This document shows, piece by piece, positions 22,801-34,800 of a stretch of 64,000 bases of DNA. The first letter of the stretch is position 1. Each line of letters starts with the position of its first letter. The notes under the pieces were generated by a model that saw only the letters and a program-made list of their open reading frames with translations, had not been told where the DNA came from and ran no database searches. The DNA lies in contig NC_134576.1 of assembly GCF_050947875.1 (NCBI RefSeq), positions 51,376,255 through 51,440,254 on the forward strand, in the 5' to 3' direction. This DNA comes from Dermacentor variabilis (lineage: Eukaryota; Arthropoda; Arachnida; Ixodida; Ixodidae). Made by a program: the position numbers and the translations under genes.

Positions 22801-25800
22801 GAGCCGGATCCTGTGCAGATGCTTCAAGCATTGAAAAGCAGTCCTGAACACCTGCAACACCGTCGAAATAGGCCATAGCCATGCCCCTTGAAAGGTGGTG
22901 ATACTCCATGCTGAAATTTGTCTGCAACAAGTCTGTGTGTCCATTAATGACATTGACAATACCTCGTGCGACTTAAATACTATGAGTAAATAGTAGCGGA
23001 GTTACTGTATTTACACGATTGTAAGTCGACTCAAACATAAGTCAACCCCTCCCCCCCATATCGCGTGTGACAGGGAAAAAAAAAAAGAAGAGCATACCCG
23101 AAGGCGCATTCCATAATAAAAAAATTGGAGGACACTTAAGCTTCGCCTTCAAGAGTGGAACGCGACAGCGTTCCCATCGACCCGCCAAGGGGTGTAAGAC
23201 AAAGCGCTACGGCGCAGGGATCACTTACGAGGCGCCCCGCATCGGACTTTGCGCCCACCTATCACACGGAGAGCGTCGAGCAACGCAGCGTTCTGCGCGG
23301 CAACGAAACGTGCGTCTGAGCAAACGGAACGAACCAAAGAACTCGGTGTCTCGGAGGGGGAAACGATCTACGCCAGCCAAACGTTGTGATCGGCACGGGC
23401 AGAGAGATAGACAGATAGTAATCTAAAGAAAGGAACGGCGCTCGATTCTGCAACCCGCGTGGGAGCACGGCGAAGCGTCGCCAGGGGAGAGGGAGTCGGG
23501 GCCGCAACGCGCCTGGCACCGGTCCGCGCACAGCACAGCCCCAATGCGCGCATGGCGCGCCACCTGTCGGGGCAGCGCCGTACATTGAGAGGAGGGGTCT
23601 TCTGTGTTTGCCGCAAGATGGCTCTGCGTGTGCGGTAAGCGCAGAAGAAATGTAGCGGAAACGTACTTCGCTATTCGTGTAAATGCGACTTCTGTAAGTT
23701 ACGTGCTCATAATTACCGATATACACCGCAGTATAACATTCTACGGCACGTTTTTAAGGCAACACCGCGTTCACTAAAAGCGCGTTTGTACAGATTTCAA
23801 GCATCGAACTCGTGGCTGAGTGGTAGCGTCTCCGTCTCACACTCCGGAGACCCTGGTTCAATTCCCACCCAGCCCATCTTGGAAGTTGCTTTTTATTTAT
23901 GAAGTGCCTGCCATGATTTATCGCTCACGGCCAACGCCGCGGACGCCGACGCCGACACCCGACGCCGACGACACCGGCTTTTCTGCGACACGAGCTCCTT
24001 AACGCTATCGCGTTAAAATTTATTAGTGGCTGGCATGGTCACTGGACTACTCATGTTCACTTGTGCCATCATCCTCACTAGTGCTGCCATCGTCATCGCT
24101 GCTATGGTACCACAGCGCGTAGTCGTCCAGTGAAATTCCACTTTTGGCAAACAACCGTACCATGACATCGTGTGGAACAGCAGCACACACCGAATGCACC
24201 CAACCACATGCACCCATCAAGGATGCTCTTTTGACAGGTCCAGTTGGAGTAAGTTCATGGTCTTCTGCTGCCAGCCACTCGTTAGACTCATGGCAGAGCA
24301 TTCTTTAAAAGGCGAAGATCCGGGCTTGTTTCACGATCATGTCACACTTCACTGGCGGAGACCGATCACACATTTCAGCGACGTATGCCGCAAGCTTTGC
24401 CTACAGCTCCGCAAAGTGTCCCAACTTCAGCCCGTGGGAAATTCTTTGCTTGCCCTTCCAGGTGAAAATCTTGCTTCGCTGCACTCGCCACTCTCGCACC
24501 ACCTGTTCGGAAACATCGAACTTGCGGCCCGCTGTGCAGTGATTTGTTTCTTTGGTGTAAAGGATGGCAGCACTCTTGAATGCTGCTGTGAATAAGCACT
24601 GAATGTTTAGTGGGCCTGGAGCACTCATGACGACTGAGGAAGCAATTAGCGGTGTCTGCTCTTCCATGAACTATCGATACTCCCCGCAAACGCCGCCATT
24701 CTGAGGGTGCCACCGCGAATGGAACAGTGGCACTTCCATCAACTATCGACACCCCCCCCATGAGTGTTGTGTGCACTGTAAAATTCTCAAAAATGTTTAA
24801 ATACCCTTCTGAAAAGCAAACAAACACGGGGGATAACGAGAAGCTACGGGTAGGGCCATAGAGCAAACATAAAATTGTATCTACATTGTAGCTCCCCTGA
24901 TATCTTGGTCTCGCTCTATTGGCGGTGCCATGTTTTGGCTTCGATTGTAAGTTTTTTGTAAGTGTAATGTAAACTTCACATTTACAAATAAAAAAAACAT
25001 AGGTCGACCAACAATCGTGTAAATACGGTATTTGGTCTGCAACTCCTTCCCTGTCGAACGGCAAGTCGCATGCCACAGAAACAAGGGTGCACAACCGAGG
25101 TAGGATGACAAAATCGACATCAGCATCACTGAGGCGCAATGTTGCGTGGTGGTCCTAAGCAATCAACTGGATCAGGGTTATAGCAGAATGCTACCAAACG
25201 GTCTGGCATGTTGATGACCGAACCACACTCCCTAAAAAAGTCCATTCCGATAATCAAGTCTTCACAGCACTGTCCGGCAGGCATCAGTAACTGGCCACCT
25301 GCAGTCCTTGTATGGGGCCCTGCCCACGGTGTCTTTACTTTCTTGAAACGAGCTGCGAGGTCTTCACTTACTACGGAGAAGTTGGCACCAGTGTCGACAA
25401 AAGCAGTATCTTGCTGCCCGTCAACAAAGACATTAAGGTCTGCACCTACCACTTCGTCACTGTTACAGCTCGTTGGTTTCATAGCATCCTGCAACGGAGG
25501 CCTTTTATCGTCGTGATGGCTTGCAACCTTACCCACAAAGGTCGCCACCTTCAGTTTCCCAAGCGTGGGCTAGGTGACCTCCTGCCCCTGAGGTCAGTGA
25601 AGTTCAGCATATTGGTGCAGACGAATGTGTAGGAGACAGAGAGCGCGACTGGTGGCCCATGTCGGCCTGGTAATTTGGCAGCGACTCCTCGTCATTGCCT
25701 GGGCGATTGTCAAGTGGAGAGCTGGTGGCTGGAGGCCCTTGAAAAGAAGCTTGGCGGCGTAGCGAGTAATCATTGGCACACCGACTGTCAAACCATAGGT

Positions 25801-28800
25801 GGAGAGGGTGAAACGGTACATCGTGATGCCAGTAATGGTGGGAAATATGGCAGACCCCACCGTAGTTGAAACAGAGTGGGTGCTGATCTGCAGTCTGCCA
25901 TACATCCGTTTTCCGAAGCTGCAGATGTCTCGGAGGCTCTTCCTAGGATGACCAAGGTGTGGCAGTCAACGGCTGGCGGTACGGCAGTATCGAAATAACA
26001 GGTGGTGAATATCGGACCGCAGCAGCATAGTTCATGGAATGCAACTCGGGACTAAGGTTCGAAGACGAGAACGCTTGCCTGATTTTGTCACATATGATTT
26101 TGGTGACAGACACCACTGGCGGTTCCACTGTTGGAGTCGCGAGCTTCTGAGTTTCTTCACGAACAATCTCCCTAATCAGATCGCACAGAGGCGCTGAGCA
26201 CCAACAGTTATGGCGTTGGCGTTGACCTCGTTGCTGCTGGACAAGCAATCATTCATGAAGCGCTCCCTCAACAGCAGTAGCTTCCTTGATAAAATCAGAC
26301 ACGATACTTGATGGATTGAACACCAGTCTGGCGAACAACTGCTCTTTCACACCTTGCATGAGGTAGCATAACCACTTATCATCTATCATGTTTGGGTCAG
26401 CTCTACTACATAGACAGGCCATGTCCTTGGCGAACATTGTGATGGTTTTGTTGGGTTTCTGAATTGAAAACTGAATTAGCCGCTGGACATGGTCCCGTCG
26501 GTCCACACTCGCAAAGGTATCAACAAGCAGCTGGCGGAAGTCACTCCAGGTAGATAGACTGCTTTCTCAGTTTTCGTGCCATGTATAAGCGCTATCTCTG
26601 AGAGTAAAATAGACATTGGTGAGCTTTCGTTTAGAACTCCACTCACTGATTTTGGCAACGCACTCAAGCTGGTCAGGCCAGTCTTCGACGTCTTGAAAGG
26701 TGCCACTGTGAAAGCGATCCAGAATCCATGGGTGAAGAAGGGTTACCTGTGGCGGGCTGGATGAACGGACGCTTTCGGGATCCTGTGGGGGGCTGGCGTC
26801 GGCCATGGGTGGCGATGGGTCGTGTCTGGACGAAGGTCCCTGCAAGGGGGCGAGCTCCGGAGCAAAGCCTTTCAAACAAGGACTGAAACGATGTTGCAAT
26901 GGGCGACAGAGTGTCTGGGCTGGATGAACAGCTCCCAGGAGGGGTCCAGAGCATTGGGTTGTCATACCCTGCACCTCTACTGGTGTTGCAGTGCAACGAA
27001 GATAGGAGACGAGGACACGTACAACAAAAACAGCTTGTTTTAGTAGTTGAGCCTAGAGAGGACTTCTTTGTCTTCTAATCTCAGCTAGGCCGATGCATGA
27101 GACGAAGCCTACTAAAGCTCTCATCGTTGTCTTTGTCGTCGACATGGAAGAGATCCAGCAATATTGCTGCAATATGGTACTGAATTTTGTGATAATTTCG
27201 CACTGCTGGCGAAATTGCGCCTGTAAAGCATACTTAGCCATTGAATGTCTCAACTGTGCGGAAAAGCCAGCCTCTAAATAGCAAGGGGCACAGTTTCGCG
27301 GTCAGCAAGTGTGCCTTTTTTTTTCTTTTTGTCGAGGACATCCCCAATTCTGACTTTATTGCCTGAAATCAAGTGCTATATGTGACGACTGGCACAAAGT
27401 CACATGCGGTACATTAAGGCACAGGTTGGCGAGTGGACAGCTAGTGGGAATTACTCAATTTTTTAAGTTAACATGAGCTAAATGCACAATGTTTTAGTAT
27501 AACGACTTCCCAGTCTAGCTTCGTAACATTGACAATTGACAATGTAATTGAAATGTTCCATCATATCAAATTAACCCAACTTGCTAATAAAGCATGTGCA
27601 TATCATTACTCGATATTCAATTCAATATTTGAGGCTTAAGTATTCATATTCGAAAATTTTGGTATTCACAAACCCCTAAAAATTGTGACTTTTTTGTAGG
27701 CCAATTCAGCCTTGACTCATTCCCAGTTCTGGGACCTGCTTCCAGAACTGCGGCAGCAATCTGCACAAGTTAATACTAATAATAAAAAAAAACATGTCAC
27801 AATGTTCGTTGCGAATTTCCTTCATCAAAAAGAAAATAAACCTTTGACCTATCCGCCTCGTCCCTGCAAGGAGTTCCCCATTACTTCCACTGGTCCACGA
27901 GGGGTCCCCGACACATCCATGGCCAAGAACCACTGATGTAGACGTTTAACTGCAGTATGTGTTCCTTAATCATACAAGCACAAACCTGCCGTCTCCTGTC
28001 AGTGTGCGAGCACCGAGATGCCAAATAAATGTACTGGCAGGCCTTCAGAGCTATTTTTGACATCTGCGGCAATTTGAGACCTTGGTGGCAGTAAAACTGC
28101 ATGCATTCATTTCTTCAGATGTTTTCGGAGTCCCAGGGAGTCTGAAAAATAGGCCACTGACAGTATATCTGAAATTTCTATAGAGAGTGTACGCACAAAA
28201 TTTTGTAAACATTACAAAACTCACTGAAGAACCAGAAATTCTTAGCCCATTCTGCAGCTGTACACTCCTCACAATTCTGAAGGTACAAGAAATGTGGAAA
28301 AACTCAATTTCCAATGGACAGAACTGTTTGCACCTCGAAAGGTAAGGTAGGTCAATGCGGCATTGTGCAAATGGCATTAGTCTTTACCAATGCTCTTGAA
28401 TTTCTCCCCCTGATGCTTGTGGGGGAAAAGGAACAGATGGTAGCGAGGATGGTCCCGAGGAACGCGCTGTGCCAATCTGTCGATTGTGACGTTGTCGCGC
28501 ACCTCCAGGTTGATTTCTTCCTTCGCTGGATCTATGCTCTGCAAAGAACACAAGCAGCAGTTTGGCACTTATTCATTTACAATATCTGCACCACCACTGC
28601 GGCAACTACAGCGTAAGGGTCGAGAGAAACTACACAAGTGAGAAAGAACCGCACGAATAAAGGGAGGTAACAAATACAAGTCCCTGTGATAAATGTTAAA
28701 GGCACACATTAAACAAACCAAGAAGAAGCTGCGCCTCGGATACATAAGCAATAAGTCACGGTGACAATTTGTTCCAGGAGTGCAGTAGACATGCAGAGGT

Positions 28801-31800
28801 GTACTACAAGGGCGCTTAAGTTTTCTTCTTGGAAAACAGTCTCGTCCAAATGCAATATATGACTGCCACAGCATGTGCTTATGTATAATTACTAAGGGCA
28901 TGCGAATACTGAATAGTATATTTTGAATCGAACATAGAATTTAATCAAGAAAAAAAAGCCAAATCTTGAATTGAACATCAGATATTCCAAAATTTTTCAC
29001 AAAATATAATTTAATGTTCACAAATTTAGGCAAGAAAACAAAGTGCTGCACATACTCAGGATTCTCTTAGCAGTGCATAACAAGAATATAGCAAACTATA
29101 AATAAATTAGGTACATAGAAATCAGGATACTGTGGAATCTGTGATACGAATTCGGCTGATACAAATTTCGTTGTGACACAAATTTTTGAAATTCCCCGGC
29201 CAAAGTGCATTGTATATAATGTAAAAAAATTTGGATGATCCAGGTGATACGAACACGCGAGCAGTTAGCAGCCGATAGCAGCAGGGCAAGGAGGCTAGAC
29301 GGGTCGAGATTTTCGTTGCAGCCGTGGATGCATGCGGGCTCAAAAGAAATCAGACCTCCCCCGCCAACGGTATTCCTCCTCTTGGTGTGTTTACACTAGC
29401 AGTGGGCGAGCTGCTGCTTCGAACTAACAGAGCAAGTCACCCCTCGTTCTCCCTGACCCCTCCCATCATTTATTTCCCTCTACGTGCCTTCTTGCTGTCC
29501 CTTTCATTTCCGCTGGCTCGCATGTCTCTAGCTTCCTTCTTAGTACTTTTTTTTTTACAAACCGTGGCCGTGGCAGCAATCAAGCGCTCCTCCGCATTTC
29601 TGAAGTTGAGTACTCACACCATTTCGCCTGCACAAGTGCAAATCCGTTCATAAGCATCAATCCTCAAGAGCGATGTCAGCCCCAAAGGTACAACGTTGTG
29701 GAAGTGGAAGGCACTCTGTTTTAAAGGAAAATTTGAATTGAATAATTGGAAATTGGATAATTTGAAAGTGGATAAGGAACCAAAGAAAAAGCATGCAGAC
29801 CTCGCCAAGGAGTTAGGCCTAGTGCCGTATACTTTACCAACCGTTGTTAGTGAGCACGACCAAATCATGCTCAATGTGCAGCGCTTTGGCATCAACAAAA
29901 AAGGAAGCTAAAACTTCTCATCACGTCAAGTTAAAAGAAGTTCTTCTGACGTGGTTTAAAGAAGTGACAGCAGCTGGCATCAGCGTTGACGGTTAAATTC
30001 CTATATGACAAAAGCCGCAAATGTAGCACTTCTTCTTGGCATAGAAGATTTTCAGGCCTCCGCGGGATGGATGCACAAGTTTAAAGCCAGGCATGGCCTT
30101 GCCTACAAGACCACCTGCGGCGAAGTACAAAGATTGACGCCTTTGCTGTTGAGGATTGGATGGAAGCAAGACTGCCAGTGTTAATTGAGGGTTACGAAGC
30201 TCAAGACATTTTCAACGTGGACAAGGCTGGACTTTTTTACAACCTGCAGCCTGAGAAGAGTATGTTTTAAAGGTGAAGTCTGCCAGGGCAGGCAGAAGAG
30301 CAAGCAGCGCATGATTGTGCTGTTCTGCTGTAATGCCAACGGTTTGGAGAAGATGCAGCTGACAGTCATAGACAAATCACAGAAGCCGCAATGCTTTAAG
30401 GTAGCCGGGCGGTTGGTTACCTTGCATATATAAAGACAACAAAAAGACGTGGATGACGTCGCCATTGTTCTTGGAGTTTGCTACCTACCTGGATAGAAAG
30501 ATGTCTAGTCAAAACAGGAAGATTGTTTTGATTTTATGTCAATGCCCAGCACACCCTAAAGAGATGATGCTGCAGAGCGTGAAAGTTGTACTTTTGCCAG
30601 CAAATTCCACCAGTCACTTGTAGCTGCTTGATGCTGGCATTAACAAGAATGTCAAGCATCATTAGGAAAACTTGTTGGTGCGACGTCTTCTGGCAAAAAT
30701 TAACTGCAAGAATGCAAACTTGCAGATCAACCTTCTGTATGCCCTACACTTTATTGCAATACCTTGGCATCGTGTGCCACCTACGGCAATTGCGAGCTGC
30801 TTCAGCAAGTAGGCCTATTCAAACCCAGTGTGGCCACCTGTTCACAAGAGCCAGATTCGGTCCAGATTGAAAATGGGACCTACATGGCGTGGAATGTTCT
30901 GCCAACAACTCTGTGGCCGCGGATGGTGACCTCGCAACTGGCGGTTTGCGAAGTGTTGCAGACATTGTGGATGATATGAACACATTGCAAGTTGAAATCA
31001 CAAGCAGCGCAGCGATGACGAAGATAACTACAACAGCTGTGATGATCAGCTGCCTACGGCAGCAGAAACAATGCGCGCACTTTACATTCTGCGGCGTGCG
31101 GTTGCATCAGAGACTGCACAAAAACACATTCTTTGCTGGCTGACTTGGATGAAAAGAAGAAAACGAAGATGCAGCCGGACATCTGGCACTTCTTTCCACG
31201 AAAATAAATCCCCTGTACATGGACCTCTGGTCTAAAACCTATTTTTCCTTATTTTTTGGTGATACGAATTTTCAGGTGACCCAAATATTTCTGCCGCCCC
31301 TTGAGATTCGTACCACCAAGATTCTACTGCATACAATATGGTCTACTCTTAAAAAAGGGAACACTAAATTAGTATGCCAGCAATGACTACAGCTCAGTTC
31401 CAGTATATGAAGATCTAGAAAATATTTTTTTTTATCAGCAGGATTTCTACTAAGCAGAATCAAGCGCATTTGTTCTGAAACTAATGAATTAGTGATGTTC
31501 TGTTGTAATGAATACCAAGGTGGTCCTCAGTTTATTAGTGGACTTGTGTTATGCAGCAATTTTATTTATTGGATATGAAATATTGCGTTGCAGTTTTTCT
31601 CCCAAATGCAGAAGGGGCGTCCCTACTTTAGGTCAGTTGGAGTATCATAAAGCCAATCTGCACGACAGACGAAATGGCCAAGCATCATATGACTCAACCG
31701 CTGTTCCACACGTAGCTGGCACTGTCTGCACAGTTTCGTTGTCAGGTTCGGCGAGTGATTTTGCACCAGTCAAAGGTTTGGAAATCTGGAAAAATTCTGA

Positions 31801-34800
31801 AATCTGCAAATTCACACGAAATGCACTCTGCTATTGTTGCTATTCGCTCTGTCCGCGTCCCATTATCATTTCGACCGGTCCTGTTGATCTGAATGAACAC
31901 TGTGCGAACAGAGCCTCAATCGCAAATACCACGCAGGGAAATGACATAAGTACAGAATAAAAGATAGCATGTGTATACCGGCAACTACAAATTTGGAACT
32001 ACATGTATTTATGTGTGCCACCACCAATAAAGACTAAAAAAAGAAAGGCAGTGTCACATTAAGCGTTATCTGAAGCACGCACTGGAAGTTGCTGGTGAAC
32101 AGTTTATTGTATGACAACCAGCACTGTTTCTTCGAACCACGGCGCCTGCTACCCTGTGGTGACATCCACCCTGTGAGCGTTCTGCATGGTGCAGCACCTA
32201 CTGAAGGGCAAGCCATCCTTGTTTCGGGACGCTCGCTGTGGGCGTGTGTGTTTGGCGGCAGGCCACAGCCTCACTCCATGCCAGCACCCATACACTAAGG
32301 AATCTTGACACCTGTGGCCTTCCACAGCTGCGCATGCGCTGCATAAGCGCAGCATGTAGCTTGCTGCATCATTGCAGGGACTAGTTGCTGCTTGTGTTTC
32401 AATAAGCGACCCACACTTGGGCCGACCCAGCTAGAACTGTGTGCGGGTTATCACGCAATAAAAATGTGCAGTACACACTCAAAATACTTATGCATCACGC
32501 CACAAGTACTGCCAAGCGGATGCTTATGGCAACAGGGTTGGTGGCGAGAGGTCACAGAGGCATGCCTGCAAAAGCTTGATAGCTGTGTCTGTGTTCCCAG
32601 CTGTCGCCAGCGGCAGCTGTGCCTCTGCACATTTCTGATGCTTATCCAGATAGGCATTGCTGTGCCTACGCTGTAGCCACAATCACAGGTGCACCACTTT
32701 TTGGAGTCCTTGGAAAGGCTGAAAATTATTAGTTTATTAGCGTTGCAGTGTCAACTACACTGCAGAACGAGGGCGCACTTACGTTCTACCTGACAAAAAA
32801 ACAAATTGTATGCACGGTAGCAGTACCACAAGCCACTACTGCTTGAGTGGGCAGAAATGGCATTTGAGCACTCCTTGTACTCTGTCAGCATTACACAAGT
32901 ACATAATAAGGCGTCTAATGCTTCAGCAGTAGATTTCGTTGATGCGGGTTAGCAGTTTAATGACACACTGTTGTTGAGAGATACAAAAAATGCATTTAAT
33001 CCTATAGGCACTCGGCGGGGGTACGGAAATATTTTGTTGCAGTAATTTCGTTGTCTCAGGATTTTATTATCCCAGGATTTGACTGTACACACAGTGACAG
33101 AAGGGGTTATTTACCTTTACGCATAGCACACCAACAGCTACAAGCCACGAACAGTCTAAGCCAATGAGCAACACTGTTTTTATATTACAGTGACCTTTTC
33201 TGTGATTCTGTTAGGTATTGCTTATTTCGTCGGCTTGAGCAACTTGTCTGAATAAACTTGCTCGATATAAGTACATTCAGATTCACAATCAGAACAGACT
33301 ATTAGAAATATTGTAAGTCTATTCTTGCAGTACACAGTGCCTTGCACTACCACAAGAGGGCAGCACAGGCACCACCACGATTTCTATTTTTCATCACCTA
33401 AAGGTTGGCTCTCTCAAGAACAATTTTTTCTTTAAACATGATTCAGTATTTAAAAAAATGTACAGGGAGTCCAAATGAGAAATGGCAGGTACACCCACAC
33501 ATACACTAGGCATGCAGCAGTCTATTCTAGAACTTTTGAATCTACACCCTGAGATAGGAGAAACAGCTTACAGATGTGAAACAATTCGTACAAAAAAGGC
33601 GGCAAGAAACTTGTTTTTAGACCTTAGCTTACTCTGTTCTTTTTGGTTTTGCTTCTTGTGTGGCAAAAATTACTTGGTTTGTCTTGGATAACGTATATTA
33701 TTACACATCAAAAGCAACTTGGAATTGAGAAATCCTGTGTGTACTACGCTAGGCATATAATGTATTTGCTATGTTCTGTGTTTGTATAGATATGTATAGA
33801 TACAGCATGTGTTTTATCAGTCAAATATATGGTGTGCTGTTGACATTTGGGCATAGCATGAGGGAATGAAGTCTGGAGAGGTGGCATGAAGTTGCCTTTA
33901 ACTTCATTGCCTTGGCAGGAGCATTTGCAATAGCCATGCATTATCAATTAGATCGCACCCTTAGAAAATACGTTAAACTAAAATATTATTATTCTTATTA
34001 CATTGAAAATTAATTCAATTCCACTGTTTTATGTCGTGCCAATAAAGTAAAACCTCGTTACTTCAGCCCCAGTTAATTTGGAAATTCGGACGCGCCGTCT
34101 GGTCCCGTAAACATGTACATAACCCTGTGGCACGAAACTCCTGTTAATTCGAACATATTTGGTCGTACTTCGGTTAATTCAGACAGTTCGCAGAGCTCAG
34201 AGGCACGTGAGTCTTATAGGATCGGGTGGCACTAGGAGGTGTTCAAATCACACTGCCAGGGATGGCATCTCTGATTAGCGTGCGCCGATCTCAAAGGCCA
34301 TGCTTGCATGTGCTGGGAGTGCCGAAAGGCTAGAAATACTATGTCAAGGCCGCCATGTTTATTTTATTGCTACATGATAGACAAACCTACGTCTCGAACA
34401 TGGCGGCAATGATGTACTTCTGTCTTTGCTGTCGCTTCTGGCGCTTGGCACTACCTCTGTAACGCTATGGTTATCGGCACGGTAGTTATCGGTCTATGCT
34501 AGCAACCCTAATCTATACATACATGTCTTTTTCTTGGTATTGCTGTCCGCCATTTCCGACGTTGTCTTTTGCTTGTGCAGTAGTGTGGTTGCGAAGTTGT
34601 GCAGTTTTTTTTCGTTGTCATTTTTATCATGTTTATCGGTTTGCGTCAGGTGCGTGTGCGAGGACAGCTGAACTTACTTTTTGTGTGTGTTAAATTTTGT
34701 TTGAATTTTTCTTTTTTCCTATTATACTTTGTTTTTTCTTGACATTGTGCGTGTACCCATCGCTTCGTTGACGCGCCTAGCCACGCCGCGCAAGTCGCAC

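Larger units (their letters stand above)
23005..25028 (-). mobile_element. Pogo-type element with deleted transposase core
   Basis: Ends CTGTATTTACACGATTGTAA and, read inward from the right, CCGTATTTACACGATTGTTG are inverted repeats flanked by TA (23003-23004 and 25029-25030). It carries N- and C-terminal transposase pieces on the minus strand and a SINE insertion at 23805-24020. The GC-rich segment at 23140-23640 has no recognisable coding content. Confidence 0.88.
28884..31560 (+). mobile_element. hAT-like non-autonomous repeat, copy 2 (split by a Tigger)
   Basis: The left part (GGGCATGCGAATACTGAATAG onward, to 29129) and the right part (from 31332) match the two parts of the copy at 17075-20040. 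The split point here is TA, occupied by a Tigger relic, and lies upstream of the split point in copy 1. Each copy therefore shows the other's empty site. Confidence 0.75.

Noticed and set aside
23805..23880. Possible tRNA gene
   Set aside because: A and B boxes are present, but the cloverleaf is imperfect and the sequence continues into a SINE body. The heads at 53453 and 61773 were rejected as tRNA genes for the same reason.
24375..25139. 254-codon minus-strand open frame
   Set aside because: It crosses the right terminal repeat of the pogo-type element and runs out of frame with the transposase pieces, so it is a chance composite.
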